Assembly (NCBI GenBank): GCA_021325145.1
Contig: JAJPHR010000056.1
Coordinates: 124,001-188,000, forward strand
Reading direction: 5' to 3'
Length of the DNA: 64,000 nucleotides
Source: Verrucomicrobiota bacterium
Lineage (GTDB): Bacteria > Verrucomicrobiota > Verrucomicrobiia > Limisphaerales > Pedosphaeraceae
Shown here: positions 34,309 through 43,838 of the stretch, one piece after another
Position numbering within the stretch: position 1 is the stretch's first letter
Layout of the letters: every line of letters starts with the position of its first letter
Program-made: the position numbers and the translations under genes
The notes under the pieces: model-generated
What the model saw: the letters and a program-made list of their open reading frames with translations, nothing else
Told to the model about the DNA's origin: nothing
Databases searched by the model: none

Positions 34309-36420
34309 ATGAGCTTTCTCGCCCCACTTTTTCTCCTCGGCGCGCTGGCGATTGGATTGCCCGTCGTTTTTCACCTGATCCGGCGGTCGTCGCGGGAACA
34401 GGTGCAATTCAGTTCCTTGATGTTTCTCCAACCCAGCCCGCCGCGCGTGACGAAACGCAGCCGGCTGGAACACCTATTGTTGCTTTTGCTGCGGTGCATT
34501 GTGATTTGTTTGCTGGCGCTTGGGTTTGCGCGTCCGTTTTTTCAAAAACCGATGCTTGCAAACTCGCTGCCGGAAACGGGGCGCAAGGTCATTCTGCTTA
34601 TCGATACCAGCGCAAGCATGAGGCGCGAGGGCGTTTGGGCCGCGGCGGTGGACAAGGCGGGCGAAGTTTTGCGGAAGCTTTCGCCGGCCGATCAGGTGGC
34701 AGTGTTTACGTTCGACTCGCAGGTGCGCCAGCTTGTGAGCTTCGACCAGTGGTCCGCGATGAACGCTGGCGAGCGAGCCACCCTCGCCGCTGGACGCGTC
34801 GCCCAGTCAAGTCCAAGCTGGGCGGGAACGCAACTTGGCACCGCGCTTATCACCGCCGCCGAAGCCTTCACTGAAGCCGACAAGCAAAGTCGCAACCTTG
34901 CCCCACAACGCATTGTGCTCATCACCGACCTGCAGGAAGGCAGCCGCCTTGATGGACTCCAGGGCTACGACTGGCCGCGCGGCATGGACGTGCAAATCGA
35001 GCGCATCCCAGCGCGGCGACCGACCAACGCCGGGTTGCAATGGGTGGCGGAAACGGATGAAGCCGCAAAAGCCACGACGAATGCCGGCACGCGGATCCGC
35101 GTGAGCAATTCGGCGAACGCCCAGCGCGAACAGTTTCAGTTGCATTGGGAGGGCGTGGCGGCCGCGTTGCCGCTGGACATTTACGTGCCGCCCGGACAAA
35201 GCCGCATTATCGGAGCGCCCAAGCTTCCCAACAACACGGTCGGTGAGCAACTCGTCCTCACCGGGGACGATGACACTTTCGATAACTCAGTTTATCTATT
35301 GCGCCCCAAGGCCGAACAAATCAGCGTGCTGTTCGCCGGGAACGAAGTGGAAACCGACCCGGCGCAGCCGCTCTTTTATCTCAAGCGCGCGTTCCAGCAA
35401 ACCAGGCAGCAGCAAGTCGAGATCGTTGCCCGTCCCGGAACGACCGATTTTGCGCCGGCTGAACTGGCCAAGGCGCGATTGTTGATCGCCACGGACCGGT
35501 TGCCGGAAAATCAGTTCGCAGCCGCACAAGCATTTGTCGGCGGAGGCGGGACGCTACTGTTTGCCGCCAAGACGGCGGCGGCGGCGGAAACGATTGGACG
35601 ACTGGCCGGCGTGGACGGTTTGAGCGGCGACGAAATAACGGCGACGAACTATGCAATGCTAAGCTTGATTGAATTTGGGCATCCGTTGTTCGCGCCGTTT
35701 TCCGATCCGCGCTACAACGACTTTACCAAGATCCACTTTTGGAAATACCGCCGGCTGGACACAACGCGGCTCCCGGACGCGCGCGTGCTCGCACGCTTCG
35801 ACAGCGGCGATCCTGCGCTGGTGGAAATTCCCAAGGGCAAGGGCCGCTTGCTCGTGCTCACTTCCGGCTGGCAACCGGCCGACAGCCAACTTGCTCTCTC
35901 GTCCAAGTTTGTTCCCCTGCTCTATTCCATATTGGACTTGGCCGGTGGAATACACGCGCAGGTCACGCAGTTTCAGGTCGGACAGACGGTGGATCTCACG
36001 CCATTTGGAGTCACGCCTTCGGGGAGTTCAGCCAGCACCGTTGTCAAACCTGACGGAAGCAAGGTCGGGCTCGCTGCGGGCGAGACGAAATTCTCCCAGA
36101 CCGACCAGCCGGGCATTTACACCGTGGCCTCGACGCAACCACCCGGGCGTTTCGCCGTCAATCTCGACCCGGCGGAAAGTCGCACCGCGCCGTTACCTAT
36201 CGACCAACTGGAGCGTCTGGGAGTTCCATTGAAACCGCGCGAGGTGGAGTGGGCAAAACAAGCCGAGCACAAGCAGCAGCTTCACGCCGCCGAGTTGGAG
36301 AACCAACAAAAGCTGTGGCGCTGGTTGACTTTGGCCGCCGTGGTGGTATTGCTAGTGGAAACTTGGCTGGCGGGCTGGCTGACTCGCCGGGTGGGTATTA
36401 AAGCAGGAGTTGCGACATGA
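34309..36420 (+). CDS. BatA-domain membrane protein with vWA domain
   Basis: 703 residues. Starts with the BatA N-terminal helix region (LAPLFLLGALAIGLPVVFHL, RRSSREQVQFSSLMFLQPSP), a second helix ~55-75, then a vWA domain with IDTSASM (Asp99, Ser101, Ser103 intact). A ~400-residue extracytoplasmic part follows and a C-terminal transmembrane helix (WLTLAAVVVLLVETWLAGWL). Membrane partner of MoxR/DUF58. The stop overlaps the next start (ATGA, 36417-36420). Confidence 0.92.
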   Translation: MSFLAPLFLLGALAIGLPVVFHLIRRSSREQVQFSSLMFLQPSPPRVTKRSRLEHLLLLLLRCIVICLLALGFARPFFQKPMLANSLPETGRKVILLIDTSASMRREGVWAAAVDKAGEVLRKLSPADQVAVFTFDSQVRQLVSFDQWSAMNAGERATLAAGRVAQSSPSWAGTQLGTALITAAEAFTEADKQSRNLAPQRIVLITDLQEGSRLDGLQGYDWPRGMDVQIERIPARRPTNAGLQWVAETDEAAKATTNAGTRIRVSNSANAQREQFQLHWEGVAAALPLDIYVPPGQSRIIGAPKLPNNTVGEQLVLTGDDDTFDNSVYLLRPKAEQISVLFAGNEVETDPAQPLFYLKRAFQQTRQQQVEIVARPGTTDFAPAELAKARLLIATDRLPENQFAAAQAFVGGGGTLLFAAKTAAAAETIGRLAGVDGLSGDEITATNYAMLSLIEFGHPLFAPFSDPRYNDFTKIHFWKYRRLDTTRLPDARVLARFDSGDPALVEIPKGKGRLLVLTSGWQPADSQLALSSKFVPLLYSILDLAGGIHAQVTQFQVGQTVDLTPFGVTPSGSSASTVVKPDGSKVGLAAGETKFSQTDQPGIYTVASTQPPGRFAVNLDPAESRTAPLPIDQLERLGVPLKPREVEWAKQAEHKQQLHAAELENQQKLWRWLTLAAVVVLLVETWLAGWLTRRVGIKAGVAT

Positions 36421-39400
36421 TCGACCGTCACCTCCAACCGCATCTGGAGCCGATCGCGCGTGATTTTCGCCGATGGCTGCTCTGGCGGCGTCTGGCTTGG
36501 TGCTGGGCTGCTGGTGCGGGTGCAGGTCTTGTTTTTCTTCTGGCCCACCGGTTGGGCGGCTGGTCCTCGCCATGGATCCTTCCTTTGCTGCTGATCTCGA
36601 CCCTCATTTCTTCGGCGGCAGCCTTGCAGCGTTTTTGGAGCGCGCGCGTTGACTACCGGAGCCTCGCTCGAACCATTGAACGCGAGAATCCCGAACTGCA
36701 TGCGCTGCTGCTGACTGCGGTCGAGCAAGAGCCCGCCTCATTCGGCGCTGAGCTTAATTATCTGCAACTGCGGGTCATCGAGGAAGCGCTGGAACATCAC
36801 AAACGCTCCCCGTGGGGGCGCAAGATTTCGGAGCGGCTGTTCTTCACGCGTTGCGTCCATTGGCTGGCGTTGGGGGTCTTCGCGCTGGTTCTGCTGGCGT
36901 TGCGCCCACGGGCGGTGCGCCCGGGCGAATTGTGGGCGGGAGCGGAACACTCGGGAAACGTCGCGGTGACGCCGGGTGATACCAGCATCGAACGCGGCAG
37001 CGGGCTGGTGGTCATGGCGCGCTTCGAAGGGAAGTTACCGCCCGAGGCCACGCTGGTGATCACACCGGTCAATGAGCCGGCGCGCCGCCTTACATTGACG
37101 AAGAATTTGGCCGACCCGGTTTTCGGCGGCGGCATTCCCGAAGTCAAAAGCGATTTGAAATACCATATCGAATTTCCCGCCGGGCAGACGCGGGATTTCA
37201 AGGTGTCCGTCTTCGACTATCCACGACTGGAGCACGCCGATGCCAAAGTTACATACCCCGCCTATACGCGCCTGCCGGAGAAGACCATCCAGGACACGCG
37301 CCGGGTCAGTGCTGTCGAAGGATCGTCCCTCGATTACACGTTCCATCTGAACAAGGCGGTTGCCACGGCCCATCTGGTGGCGAAGGACAAATCCGTGGTG
37401 CCGCTCACTGGCGACACGAACAATGCCACGATTTACCACACCAAATTCACGCTTGATCAAAACCGGCGCTACGAACTGGTGCTCGTGGACGAAGCGGGGC
37501 GCACCAACAAAATGCCGCCTGAGTTTGTGCTCGACGCGCTTACCAACCACCCGGCGGAATTAAAGCTCGCTTTCCCGCGAGGTGATCAACGGGTGTCGCC
37601 GCTGGAAGAAATCGCCTTCCAAGGCGAGGCCTCGGACGATTTCGGACTTCACGCCTATGGCATCTCCTACTCACTGGCCGGCGGCGAAACCAAGACCATC
37701 GAACTCGGTCATGATTCGGGACCACACGAGAAGCGCCAGATCAACTACCTTCTGCCGATGGAGAGCTTGGGCGCGCAGGCGGACCAGCTTCTTAGCTATT
37801 ACCTTTGGGCCGAGGATGTCGGTCCCGACGGCAATGTCCGGCGCACCAGCGGCGATATGTTTTTTGCCGAAGTCAGGCCCTTCGATGAAATCTACCGCGA
37901 AGGCCAGCAAGCCGACCAAAACTCCCAAAACGGGAATCAGAGCGGGCAACAAAACAGCCCGAGCGAAAAGTTAGCCGAGTTGCAGCGGCAAATTACCAGC
38001 GCCACCTGGAACTTGCAGCGGCGCGAGAGTGCGCCGAAACCTTCCGCCAAATACAAGGATGACGTCACCGTTATTCGCGATTCGCAGCAGCAAGCCCTGA
38101 CGCAGGCGCGAGCGTTGCAGGAAAAGCTCGACGATCCCCGGATGAAAAGCTTCGCTGACAACGCTGCCAAAGCCATGGAACGGGCGGCCAACCATTTGAG
38201 CGACGCGGCGGACAAGAGTTCAACAGGCCCCCTGCCGTCCGCATTAAAAGAAGAGCAGTCCGCCTCCCAGGCGTTGCTGCGCCTGCAAGGGCGCGAATAC
38301 CAGGTGGCCCGCAACAGCCGCGGCCAGCGCGGCGGCAACCGCAACGGCCAGCGCAGCCAGCAACAACTGGAACAGCTTGACCTGAAACAGTCGGAAAATC
38401 GTTACGAGACACAAAGCCAGGCTTCGCCGGCCCAAAGCCCGGAACAGCGCGAGCAACTCCAGGTCGCCAACCGGCTCAAGGAACTGGCGCAACGCCAGCA
38501 GGATTTGAACGACCGAATCAAGGAATTGCAGGCCTCGCTTCAGGAAGCCAAAACCGCGCAGGAGCGAGCGGAAATTCAGGATCGCTTGAAGCGTCTCCGC
38601 GAAGAGCAACAGGATTTGCTGGCGGACGTGGACGAATTGCACCAGCGAATGGACCGGCCTGAAAACCAATCGCGCATGACGGAGGAACGCCAGCGGCTCG
38701 AACAAACCCGCTCGGAGGTGCAGCAAGCCGCACAGGCCCTCGACCAGAATTCGGTGCCACAGGCGCTGGCGTCCGGCACACGCGCGCAACGGGACTTGCA
38801 ACAGTTGCAGGAAGATTTCCGCAAGAAAAACTCCAGCCAGTTCTCCGAGGCGATGCGCCAGATGCGCGACCAGGCGCGCCAGCTGGCCCAGGACGAGGAG
38901 AACATTTCCAAGAAAATTGATGACCTCGCCGATCCGCAACAAAAGTCCTTGAGCGACTCCGACGAGCGCCATGGGCTGGCGGATAAAATGGCGCAACAAA
39001 AGACCGCGCTCACGAATTTGTTCAACGAAATGCGCCAGGTTTCCGAACAATCCGAAACCGCCGAGCCACTGCTCTCCAAGCAGCTTTATGACATGATTCG
39101 GCAAAACAAGCAGGATGAGATGGAAAAATCCATCGACTCATCGTCGGAACTGGTGCGGCGCGGGTTCGTGCCTCAAGCGACGCAATTCGAGCAGCGCGCC
39201 CGGCAGGACATCGACGAACTCAAAGGGGGTGTCGAGCGCGCAGCCCAAAGCGTTATAGGTGACGATACCGAAGCCTTGCGCCTGGCCCGACGTGAACTCG
39301 AAGTCCTGAGCCAGCAATTGGAAAAGGAAATGGCGCAATCGACCGCCGAAGGCGGAACCAATCAGGTGGCCGGTGCCCGCGGCAACTCCGAACGCCAGTC

Positions 39401-40148
39401 AGCTTCAGCGCAAAATTCCGGGACCAATTCAATTGCAAGGTCCGGCTCGCAGCCCGGCCAGGAAAATCCCGGTGCGCCATCTCAATCCGAGCGCCAAGGC
39501 AATCAGCAAACCGGCGCGAGTTCGGACCAGCAAGCCAGCAAGGGAGAGCAGCAAAACCAGCCGGGTGGCTCGCAATCTGGCGCATCATCTGAGAGAGGTG
39601 GCCAGCGTGGAAACGAAAGCCAGGCCAGTGCGCAGGCCAATGGCGGCAACGGTGAACGCGGCCAGCAGGATGCCATTGGCGGTTCGGAGCGGGCAGGCAA
39701 TCGGGACCTGAACGGTGGTTCGCGGAATGGCGGCGGCGGTGCTCAAGGCGGCGCTTGGACTGGGACCGATTGGGCCGGTCCGCTCGCAGGCCCGGATTTT
39801 GTCGATTGGTCGGATCGCTTGCGCAATGTCGAGGAGATGGTCGATTTCCAGGATCTCCGCACAGAGGTCGCCCGAATTCGGGACCGCGCTCGCGCGGTGC
39901 GATTGGACTATAAGCGCCTTGGCAAAAGGCCGGATTGGGCGGTGGTAAAGACGCAGATCGCGCAACCGCTGGCTGAAGTGCGCTCGCGCGTTGCGGAAGA
40001 ACTTGCCCGCCGTGAATCGAAGGAGGCGCTCGTGCCCTTGGATCGTGATCCTGTGCCAGCCCGGTATTCTGAACTGGTGCGCCATTATTACGAGGAATTG
40101 GGTCGAAGCGATTCGCCAACCCCGAGCGAGCCCAACGGCGCCAAATGA
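36417..40148 (+). CDS. DUF4175-like membrane protein with long coiled coil and Gln/Gly/Asn-rich linker
   Basis: 1243 residues. Two N-terminal transmembrane helices (~28-70) and one near 145-165. Residues ~250-500 form a beta-rich extracytoplasmic region (KVTYPAYTRLPEKTIQDTRR). Residues ~510-970 are Gln/Glu/Arg-rich coiled coil (e.g. RLKELAQRQQDLNDRIKELQ). Residues ~980-1114 are low-complexity Gly/Gln/Ser/Asn, and a conserved helical C-terminus follows (WSDRLRNVEEMVDFQDLRTE). The layout matches DUF4175 proteins found with moxR-batA genes. It looks like a scaffold spanning the periplasm; no enzymatic motif seen. Overlaps the BatA gene by four bases. Confidence 0.85.
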   Translation: MIDRHLQPHLEPIARDFRRWLLWRRLAWCWAAGAGAGLVFLLAHRLGGWSSPWILPLLLISTLISSAAALQRFWSARVDYRSLARTIERENPELHALLLTAVEQEPASFGAELNYLQLRVIEEALEHHKRSPWGRKISERLFFTRCVHWLALGVFALVLLALRPRAVRPGELWAGAEHSGNVAVTPGDTSIERGSGLVVMARFEGKLPPEATLVITPVNEPARRLTLTKNLADPVFGGGIPEVKSDLKYHIEFPAGQTRDFKVSVFDYPRLEHADAKVTYPAYTRLPEKTIQDTRRVSAVEGSSLDYTFHLNKAVATAHLVAKDKSVVPLTGDTNNATIYHTKFTLDQNRRYELVLVDEAGRTNKMPPEFVLDALTNHPAELKLAFPRGDQRVSPLEEIAFQGEASDDFGLHAYGISYSLAGGETKTIELGHDSGPHEKRQINYLLPMESLGAQADQLLSYYLWAEDVGPDGNVRRTSGDMFFAEVRPFDEIYREGQQADQNSQNGNQSGQQNSPSEKLAELQRQITSATWNLQRRESAPKPSAKYKDDVTVIRDSQQQALTQARALQEKLDDPRMKSFADNAAKAMERAANHLSDAADKSSTGPLPSALKEEQSASQALLRLQGREYQVARNSRGQRGGNRNGQRSQQQLEQLDLKQSENRYETQSQASPAQSPEQREQLQVANRLKELAQRQQDLNDRIKELQASLQEAKTAQERAEIQDRLKRLREEQQDLLADVDELHQRMDRPENQSRMTEERQRLEQTRSEVQQAAQALDQNSVPQALASGTRAQRDLQQLQEDFRKKNSSQFSEAMRQMRDQARQLAQDEENISKKIDDLADPQQKSLSDSDERHGLADKMAQQKTALTNLFNEMRQVSEQSETAEPLLSKQLYDMIRQNKQDEMEKSIDSSSELVRRGFVPQATQFEQRARQDIDELKGGVERAAQSVIGDDTEALRLARRELEVLSQQLEKEMAQSTAEGGTNQVAGARGNSERQSASAQNSGTNSIARSGSQPGQENPGAPSQSERQGNQQTGASSDQQASKGEQQNQPGGSQSGASSERGGQRGNESQASAQANGGNGERGQQDAIGGSERAGNRDLNGGSRNGGGGAQGGAWTGTDWAGPLAGPDFVDWSDRLRNVEEMVDFQDLRTEVARIRDRARAVRLDYKRLGKRPDWAVVKTQIAQPLAEVRSRVAEELARRESKEALVPLDRDPVPARYSELVRHYYEELGRSDSPTPSEPNGAK

Positions 40149-40230
40149 TCTCTCCACATCCGCCCTTCGGTCAGACGACTTCCTCCCTGCGGCGGCCCTT
40201 GAGGCTGTTCCGCCCGTATCACGGGAGACA

Positions 40231-40326
40231 TGGAGTCCCGCCTTTAGGCGGCGCACGCACGGCCAAGCAGAGAATCTGGAACGGCCCCGAGCGAATGGCA
40301 GTCTTTCCGGCTAAAGCCGGGACTCC
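40231..40326. repeat. REP-like paired hairpin element (copy 2)
   Basis: Left arm 40231-40252 (TGGAGTCCCGCCTTTAGGCG then GC) and inverted right arm 40307-40326 (CCGGCTAAAGCCGGGACTCC). Compared with 20681, one stem pair has switched from G-C to C-G with pairing kept. It occupies the 199-base gap between the DUF4175 and amidotransferase-like genes inside the operon. Confidence 0.7.
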
Positions 40327-40347
40327 GAACCTTCCAGGCACTTTCTC

Positions 40348-42759
40348 ATGACACCATTCTCCGCGGAGTTGCTCATCTCCGGACGGTCATGGCTCTGGCC
40401 CGTGGCGGTATTCCTCGCACTTGCGCTTTTATTGCTCATCTCGGTCTATGGGCGTGAAACCGTCGGCGGTGGGGTTCGAGTTTTGTGTGCCGGACTTAAA
40501 CTGCTTGGCCTGCTGACGCTCGGGGCGTGCCTGTTGGAGCCGCTTTGGAGCGGAGAACGCGCCCGGCCCGGGTCAAATCTGTTTGTCGTTATCGCCGACA
40601 ACAGTCAGGGCATGCAGATCAAGGACCGCGATGCGACGGAAAGCCGCAGCGAATTTCTACGCGGATTGCTGGACCCGGCAAAGCAAATCTGGCCCGGCCG
40701 GTTGGAAGAAAATTTTCAGGTTCGACGTTATTACTTCGATTCACGCCTGCAAAGCACGCGGGACTTTTCCGAGCTTGCGTTCGACGGACGCGCCTCAGCC
40801 ATCGGATCGGCCCTCAACACCATTGCGGACCGTTATCAAGGTCAACCGCTGGCCGGCGTATTGCTCCTGACAGACGGCAATGCAACCGACCTGCCCGACG
40901 GCAGGATGGATGTCGCCGGCTTGCCCCCGGTTTACCCGGTGGTCATCGGCAAGGACGAGGCGATCAAGGATCTCGCGTTCCAAAATGTCTCCGTGAGCCA
41001 GACGGCTTTTGAAGATGCCCCGGTCAGCGTGCAGGCGGATGTGACCGGTGGAGGCTACGCGGGGCGGAACATCGTTGCCCAGTTGCTCGATGCGACCGGA
41101 CATCAGGTGGAGGAGCAAACGCACAAGGCCCCACTCGACGGCGAATTGCTTCCGTTTCGATTTCAATTGAAGCCGGAGCATTCGGGCCTGTCGTTTTATC
41201 GCGTGCGCGTTTCGGCCAAGGACGAATTGGGACAATTTGAACATCCGGAAACTTCCACTGAGGCGACCCTCGCCAATAATAGCCGCGTGTTGGTGGTCAA
41301 TCGCGGCAAAGGGCCGTATCGCATACTGTACGCCGCGGGCCGGCCCAAATGGGAATTCAAGTTCATGAATCGCGCGTTGCAGGAGGACGATCAGATTCAG
41401 CTTTCAGCCCTGATCCGCATCGCCAAGCGCGAACCCAAGTTTACATTTCGCGGGCGGCAAGGCGAGTCGAGCAACCCCTTGTTTCGTGGTTTCAGCAATC
41501 AATCGAAAGATGAGGTCGAGCAATATGACCAGCCCGTATTGGAACGGCTTTACACCCGCGACCAGGCCGAGCTCGTGGGCGGGTTCCCCAAGACGGCTGA
41601 GGAGTTGTATGCGTACCATGCCATCGTGCTGGACGACGTGGAGTCGGAATTCTTCACGCGTGATCAAATGACGCTGGTGCAAAAGTTCGTTTCCGAACGC
41701 GGCGGCGGTTTTCTGATGCTGGGAGGGGTGGAATCATTTCATCAAGGCAACTACGAACGCACGCCCATCGGCGACTTGCTGCCCGTCTATCTCGACCACT
41801 CACCGGAGAGCGTGGGGCTCTCGAATTTGCATCTGACGTTGACGCACGAGGGTTGGCTCCAACCGTGGGCTCGTTTGCGCGACAATGAAGCGGAGGAAAA
41901 GAAACGGCTGGCCGCCATGCCGCCGTTCCAGGTCTTGAATCGCGTGCGCGAACTCAAGCCCGGCGCGAGCGCCATTGCGAACATCCACGATGAACAAGGA
42001 CACGAGTATCCGGCGCTGGCCGTGCAACGATTCGGCAACGGCCGCGTCGGCGCGCTGATGCTGGCGGACCTCTGGCGTTGGGGATTGCACGATGAAGCCA
42101 TGCACAAAGACCTGGACAAATCCTGGCGTCAATTGTTCCGCTGGCTGGTGGCGGACGTGCCCAACCGCGTCGATGTTCAAGTCGAACCCAAACCGGGCGA
42201 TCCAAATCAAGCGATGCGCTTGCAGGTTCGGGTGCGTGACAAATCCTTTCAGCCGATGGACAATGTCACTGTGGTCTTGAATGTTCGCGCCCTGCCCAAT
42301 GTCCCTCAGCACACGAACGCGACCGCTGCCAACCAACTCGGTGCGGCAACTAATTCTGTCCGGATTACCGCTGATGCTGCTTCAAGCGAAGCCGGTTTAT
42401 ACGAGGCCACTTATATCCCTCGGGAAACCGGCGGTTATCTGGTTGAAGCCGTGGCGACTGATTCTGCCGGCGCGGAAGTGGGGCGCGCTGAAGCCGGCTG
42501 GACGGCTGATCCGGCTGCGGACGAATTCCGTTCGTTGCGGCCCAACCGTGCTTTGCTCGAAACCATCGCAAAACAAACCGGCGGCCAAATCGTCGCAGCA
42601 GACCGTTTGGCGGAATTTGCGGCCTCTCTGCCGAACCGCCACGCGCCGATCACAGAACGATGGTCGTATCCGATCTGGCATCGCTCGACGGTTTTTCTAT
42701 TTGCGCTCGCCTGCTTCGCGGGCGAATGGGGATTGCGGCGCTGGAAAGGACTGGCTTGA
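40348..42759 (+). CDS. vWA / glutamine-amidotransferase-like membrane protein
   Basis: 803 residues. Two N-terminal helices (WLWPVAVFLALALLLLISVY and LCAGLKLLGLLTLGACLLEP), then a vWA-like domain whose metal motif reads DNSQGM (Asp84, Ser86, Gly88), so the last Ser of DxSxS is lost. A class-I glutamine-amidotransferase-like domain follows (QKFVSERGGGFLMLGGVESF, HQGNYERTPIGDLLPVYLD, ~445-490) without an evident catalytic Cys. A C-terminal helix (~775-795) anchors the other end. Typical last or near-last member of moxR-batA clusters; likely structural or ligand-sensing. The stop overlaps a TTG start of the next gene. Confidence 0.86.
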   Translation: MTPFSAELLISGRSWLWPVAVFLALALLLLISVYGRETVGGGVRVLCAGLKLLGLLTLGACLLEPLWSGERARPGSNLFVVIADNSQGMQIKDRDATESRSEFLRGLLDPAKQIWPGRLEENFQVRRYYFDSRLQSTRDFSELAFDGRASAIGSALNTIADRYQGQPLAGVLLLTDGNATDLPDGRMDVAGLPPVYPVVIGKDEAIKDLAFQNVSVSQTAFEDAPVSVQADVTGGGYAGRNIVAQLLDATGHQVEEQTHKAPLDGELLPFRFQLKPEHSGLSFYRVRVSAKDELGQFEHPETSTEATLANNSRVLVVNRGKGPYRILYAAGRPKWEFKFMNRALQEDDQIQLSALIRIAKREPKFTFRGRQGESSNPLFRGFSNQSKDEVEQYDQPVLERLYTRDQAELVGGFPKTAEELYAYHAIVLDDVESEFFTRDQMTLVQKFVSERGGGFLMLGGVESFHQGNYERTPIGDLLPVYLDHSPESVGLSNLHLTLTHEGWLQPWARLRDNEAEEKKRLAAMPPFQVLNRVRELKPGASAIANIHDEQGHEYPALAVQRFGNGRVGALMLADLWRWGLHDEAMHKDLDKSWRQLFRWLVADVPNRVDVQVEPKPGDPNQAMRLQVRVRDKSFQPMDNVTVVLNVRALPNVPQHTNATAANQLGAATNSVRITADAASSEAGLYEATYIPRETGGYLVEAVATDSAGAEVGRAEAGWTADPAADEFRSLRPNRALLETIAKQTGGQIVAADRLAEFAASLPNRHAPITERWSYPIWHRSTVFLFALACFAGEWGLRRWKGLA

Positions 42760-43808
42760 CGCAATGCCAATCCAAAGCCGGTTCTTTGCACCGGCGAATA
42801 CAAGTGTGCTCATGGCGTCGAGGCCATTCCATCGGTCGTCTATTTTCCATCGTCTTTCTTCTATTTTCCATCCGCACAGTCAGTGCCGAACCTTCACACC
42901 CTTCGGATCAAACGACTGTCATCATCGTCGTCGGCGCGGCAGGTGAGGAAGAATTTGGCAAGGAATTTGAAAGATGGGCTGGTCTGTGGGCATCTGCCAG
43001 CGATAAGGCTGGCGCGCGGCACCTCACCATCGGCCTCGATAAAACGAACGAAACATCCGACCTTGAGCGGCTGAAGCAAGGCCTTTCGGCGGAAGTGAAT
43101 GACACGACCAATGAATTGTGGCTCGTCTTGCTCGGCCATGGAACCTTCGACGGCAAGGAAGCCAAGTTTAACCTGCGCGGTCCAGACTTGTCCGCAACCG
43201 ATCTGGCAAACTGGCTGCGGCCTTTCAAACGACCGCTGGCGATCATCAACAGCTCCGGCTCCAGCGCGCCGTTCCTGAACAAATTGTCCGCGCCCGGCCG
43301 GGTCATCATCACAGCGACCCGAAGCGGTTACGAACAAAACTACGCTCGATTCGGCCAATATTTGTCCGAAGCCATCGCCGCCCCGGAGGCCGACCTGGAC
43401 AAGGACGGGCAAACATCCTTGCTCGAAGCCTTCCTCATGGCCTCGCGGCGCGTTGCCGAGTTTTACGCAAGCGAAGGCCGACTCGTCACCGAGCATGCTC
43501 TATTGGATGACAATGGCGACGGCCTGGGAACTCCCGCTGAGTGGTTTCGCGGAATCCGCCCCATTAAACGGGCCAAGGACGGCGCGGCCCTGGACGGCTT
43601 GCGCGCACATCAGTTTCACCTCATCCGCAGCCCGCAAGACCAGCAACTCTCCCCTGCCCTGCGCGCCCGCCGCAATGAACTCGAACTCGCCGTCATAAAC
43701 CTGCGAGACAAGAAAGACAAACTCAGCGAAGACGATTATTACCGGCAACTGGAGGCGGTGCTCGTCGAATTAGCGAAGGTTTCCGGGGGCGACTCCGCGG
43801 CACGCTGA
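42756..43808 (+). CDS. Exported caspase/C13-like protein lacking the catalytic Cys, with two EF-hand-like loops
   Basis: 350 residues from TTG 42756, which has AAAGGA before it and overlaps the previous stop; GTG 42804 is an alternative giving a shorter signal peptide (LFSIVFLLFSIRTVSA). The fold pattern suggests a clan CD peptidase: strand-then-His-Gly in LWLVLLGHGTFDG (His128), then strand PLAIINSSGSSAPFL where the catalytic Cys would be expected near 166 but Ser is found; VIITATRSGYEQN follows. Two EF-hand-like calcium loops lie after it: DLDKDGQTSLLE (213-224) and DDNGDGLGTPAE (251-262). Likely periplasmic. It may be a non-peptidase scaffold or a serine variant; the family assignment is my inference. 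Confidence 0.7.
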   Translation: MTQCQSKAGSLHRRIQVCSWRRGHSIGRLFSIVFLLFSIRTVSAEPSHPSDQTTVIIVVGAAGEEEFGKEFERWAGLWASASDKAGARHLTIGLDKTNETSDLERLKQGLSAEVNDTTNELWLVLLGHGTFDGKEAKFNLRGPDLSATDLANWLRPFKRPLAIINSSGSSAPFLNKLSAPGRVIITATRSGYEQNYARFGQYLSEAIAAPEADLDKDGQTSLLEAFLMASRRVAEFYASEGRLVTEHALLDDNGDGLGTPAEWFRGIRPIKRAKDGAALDGLRAHQFHLIRSPQDQQLSPALRARRNELELAVINLRDKKDKLSEDDYYRQLEAVLVELAKVSGGDSAAR

Positions 43809-43838
43809 CGTGCAATCGGTTGGTCGACTTCGCGCAGA

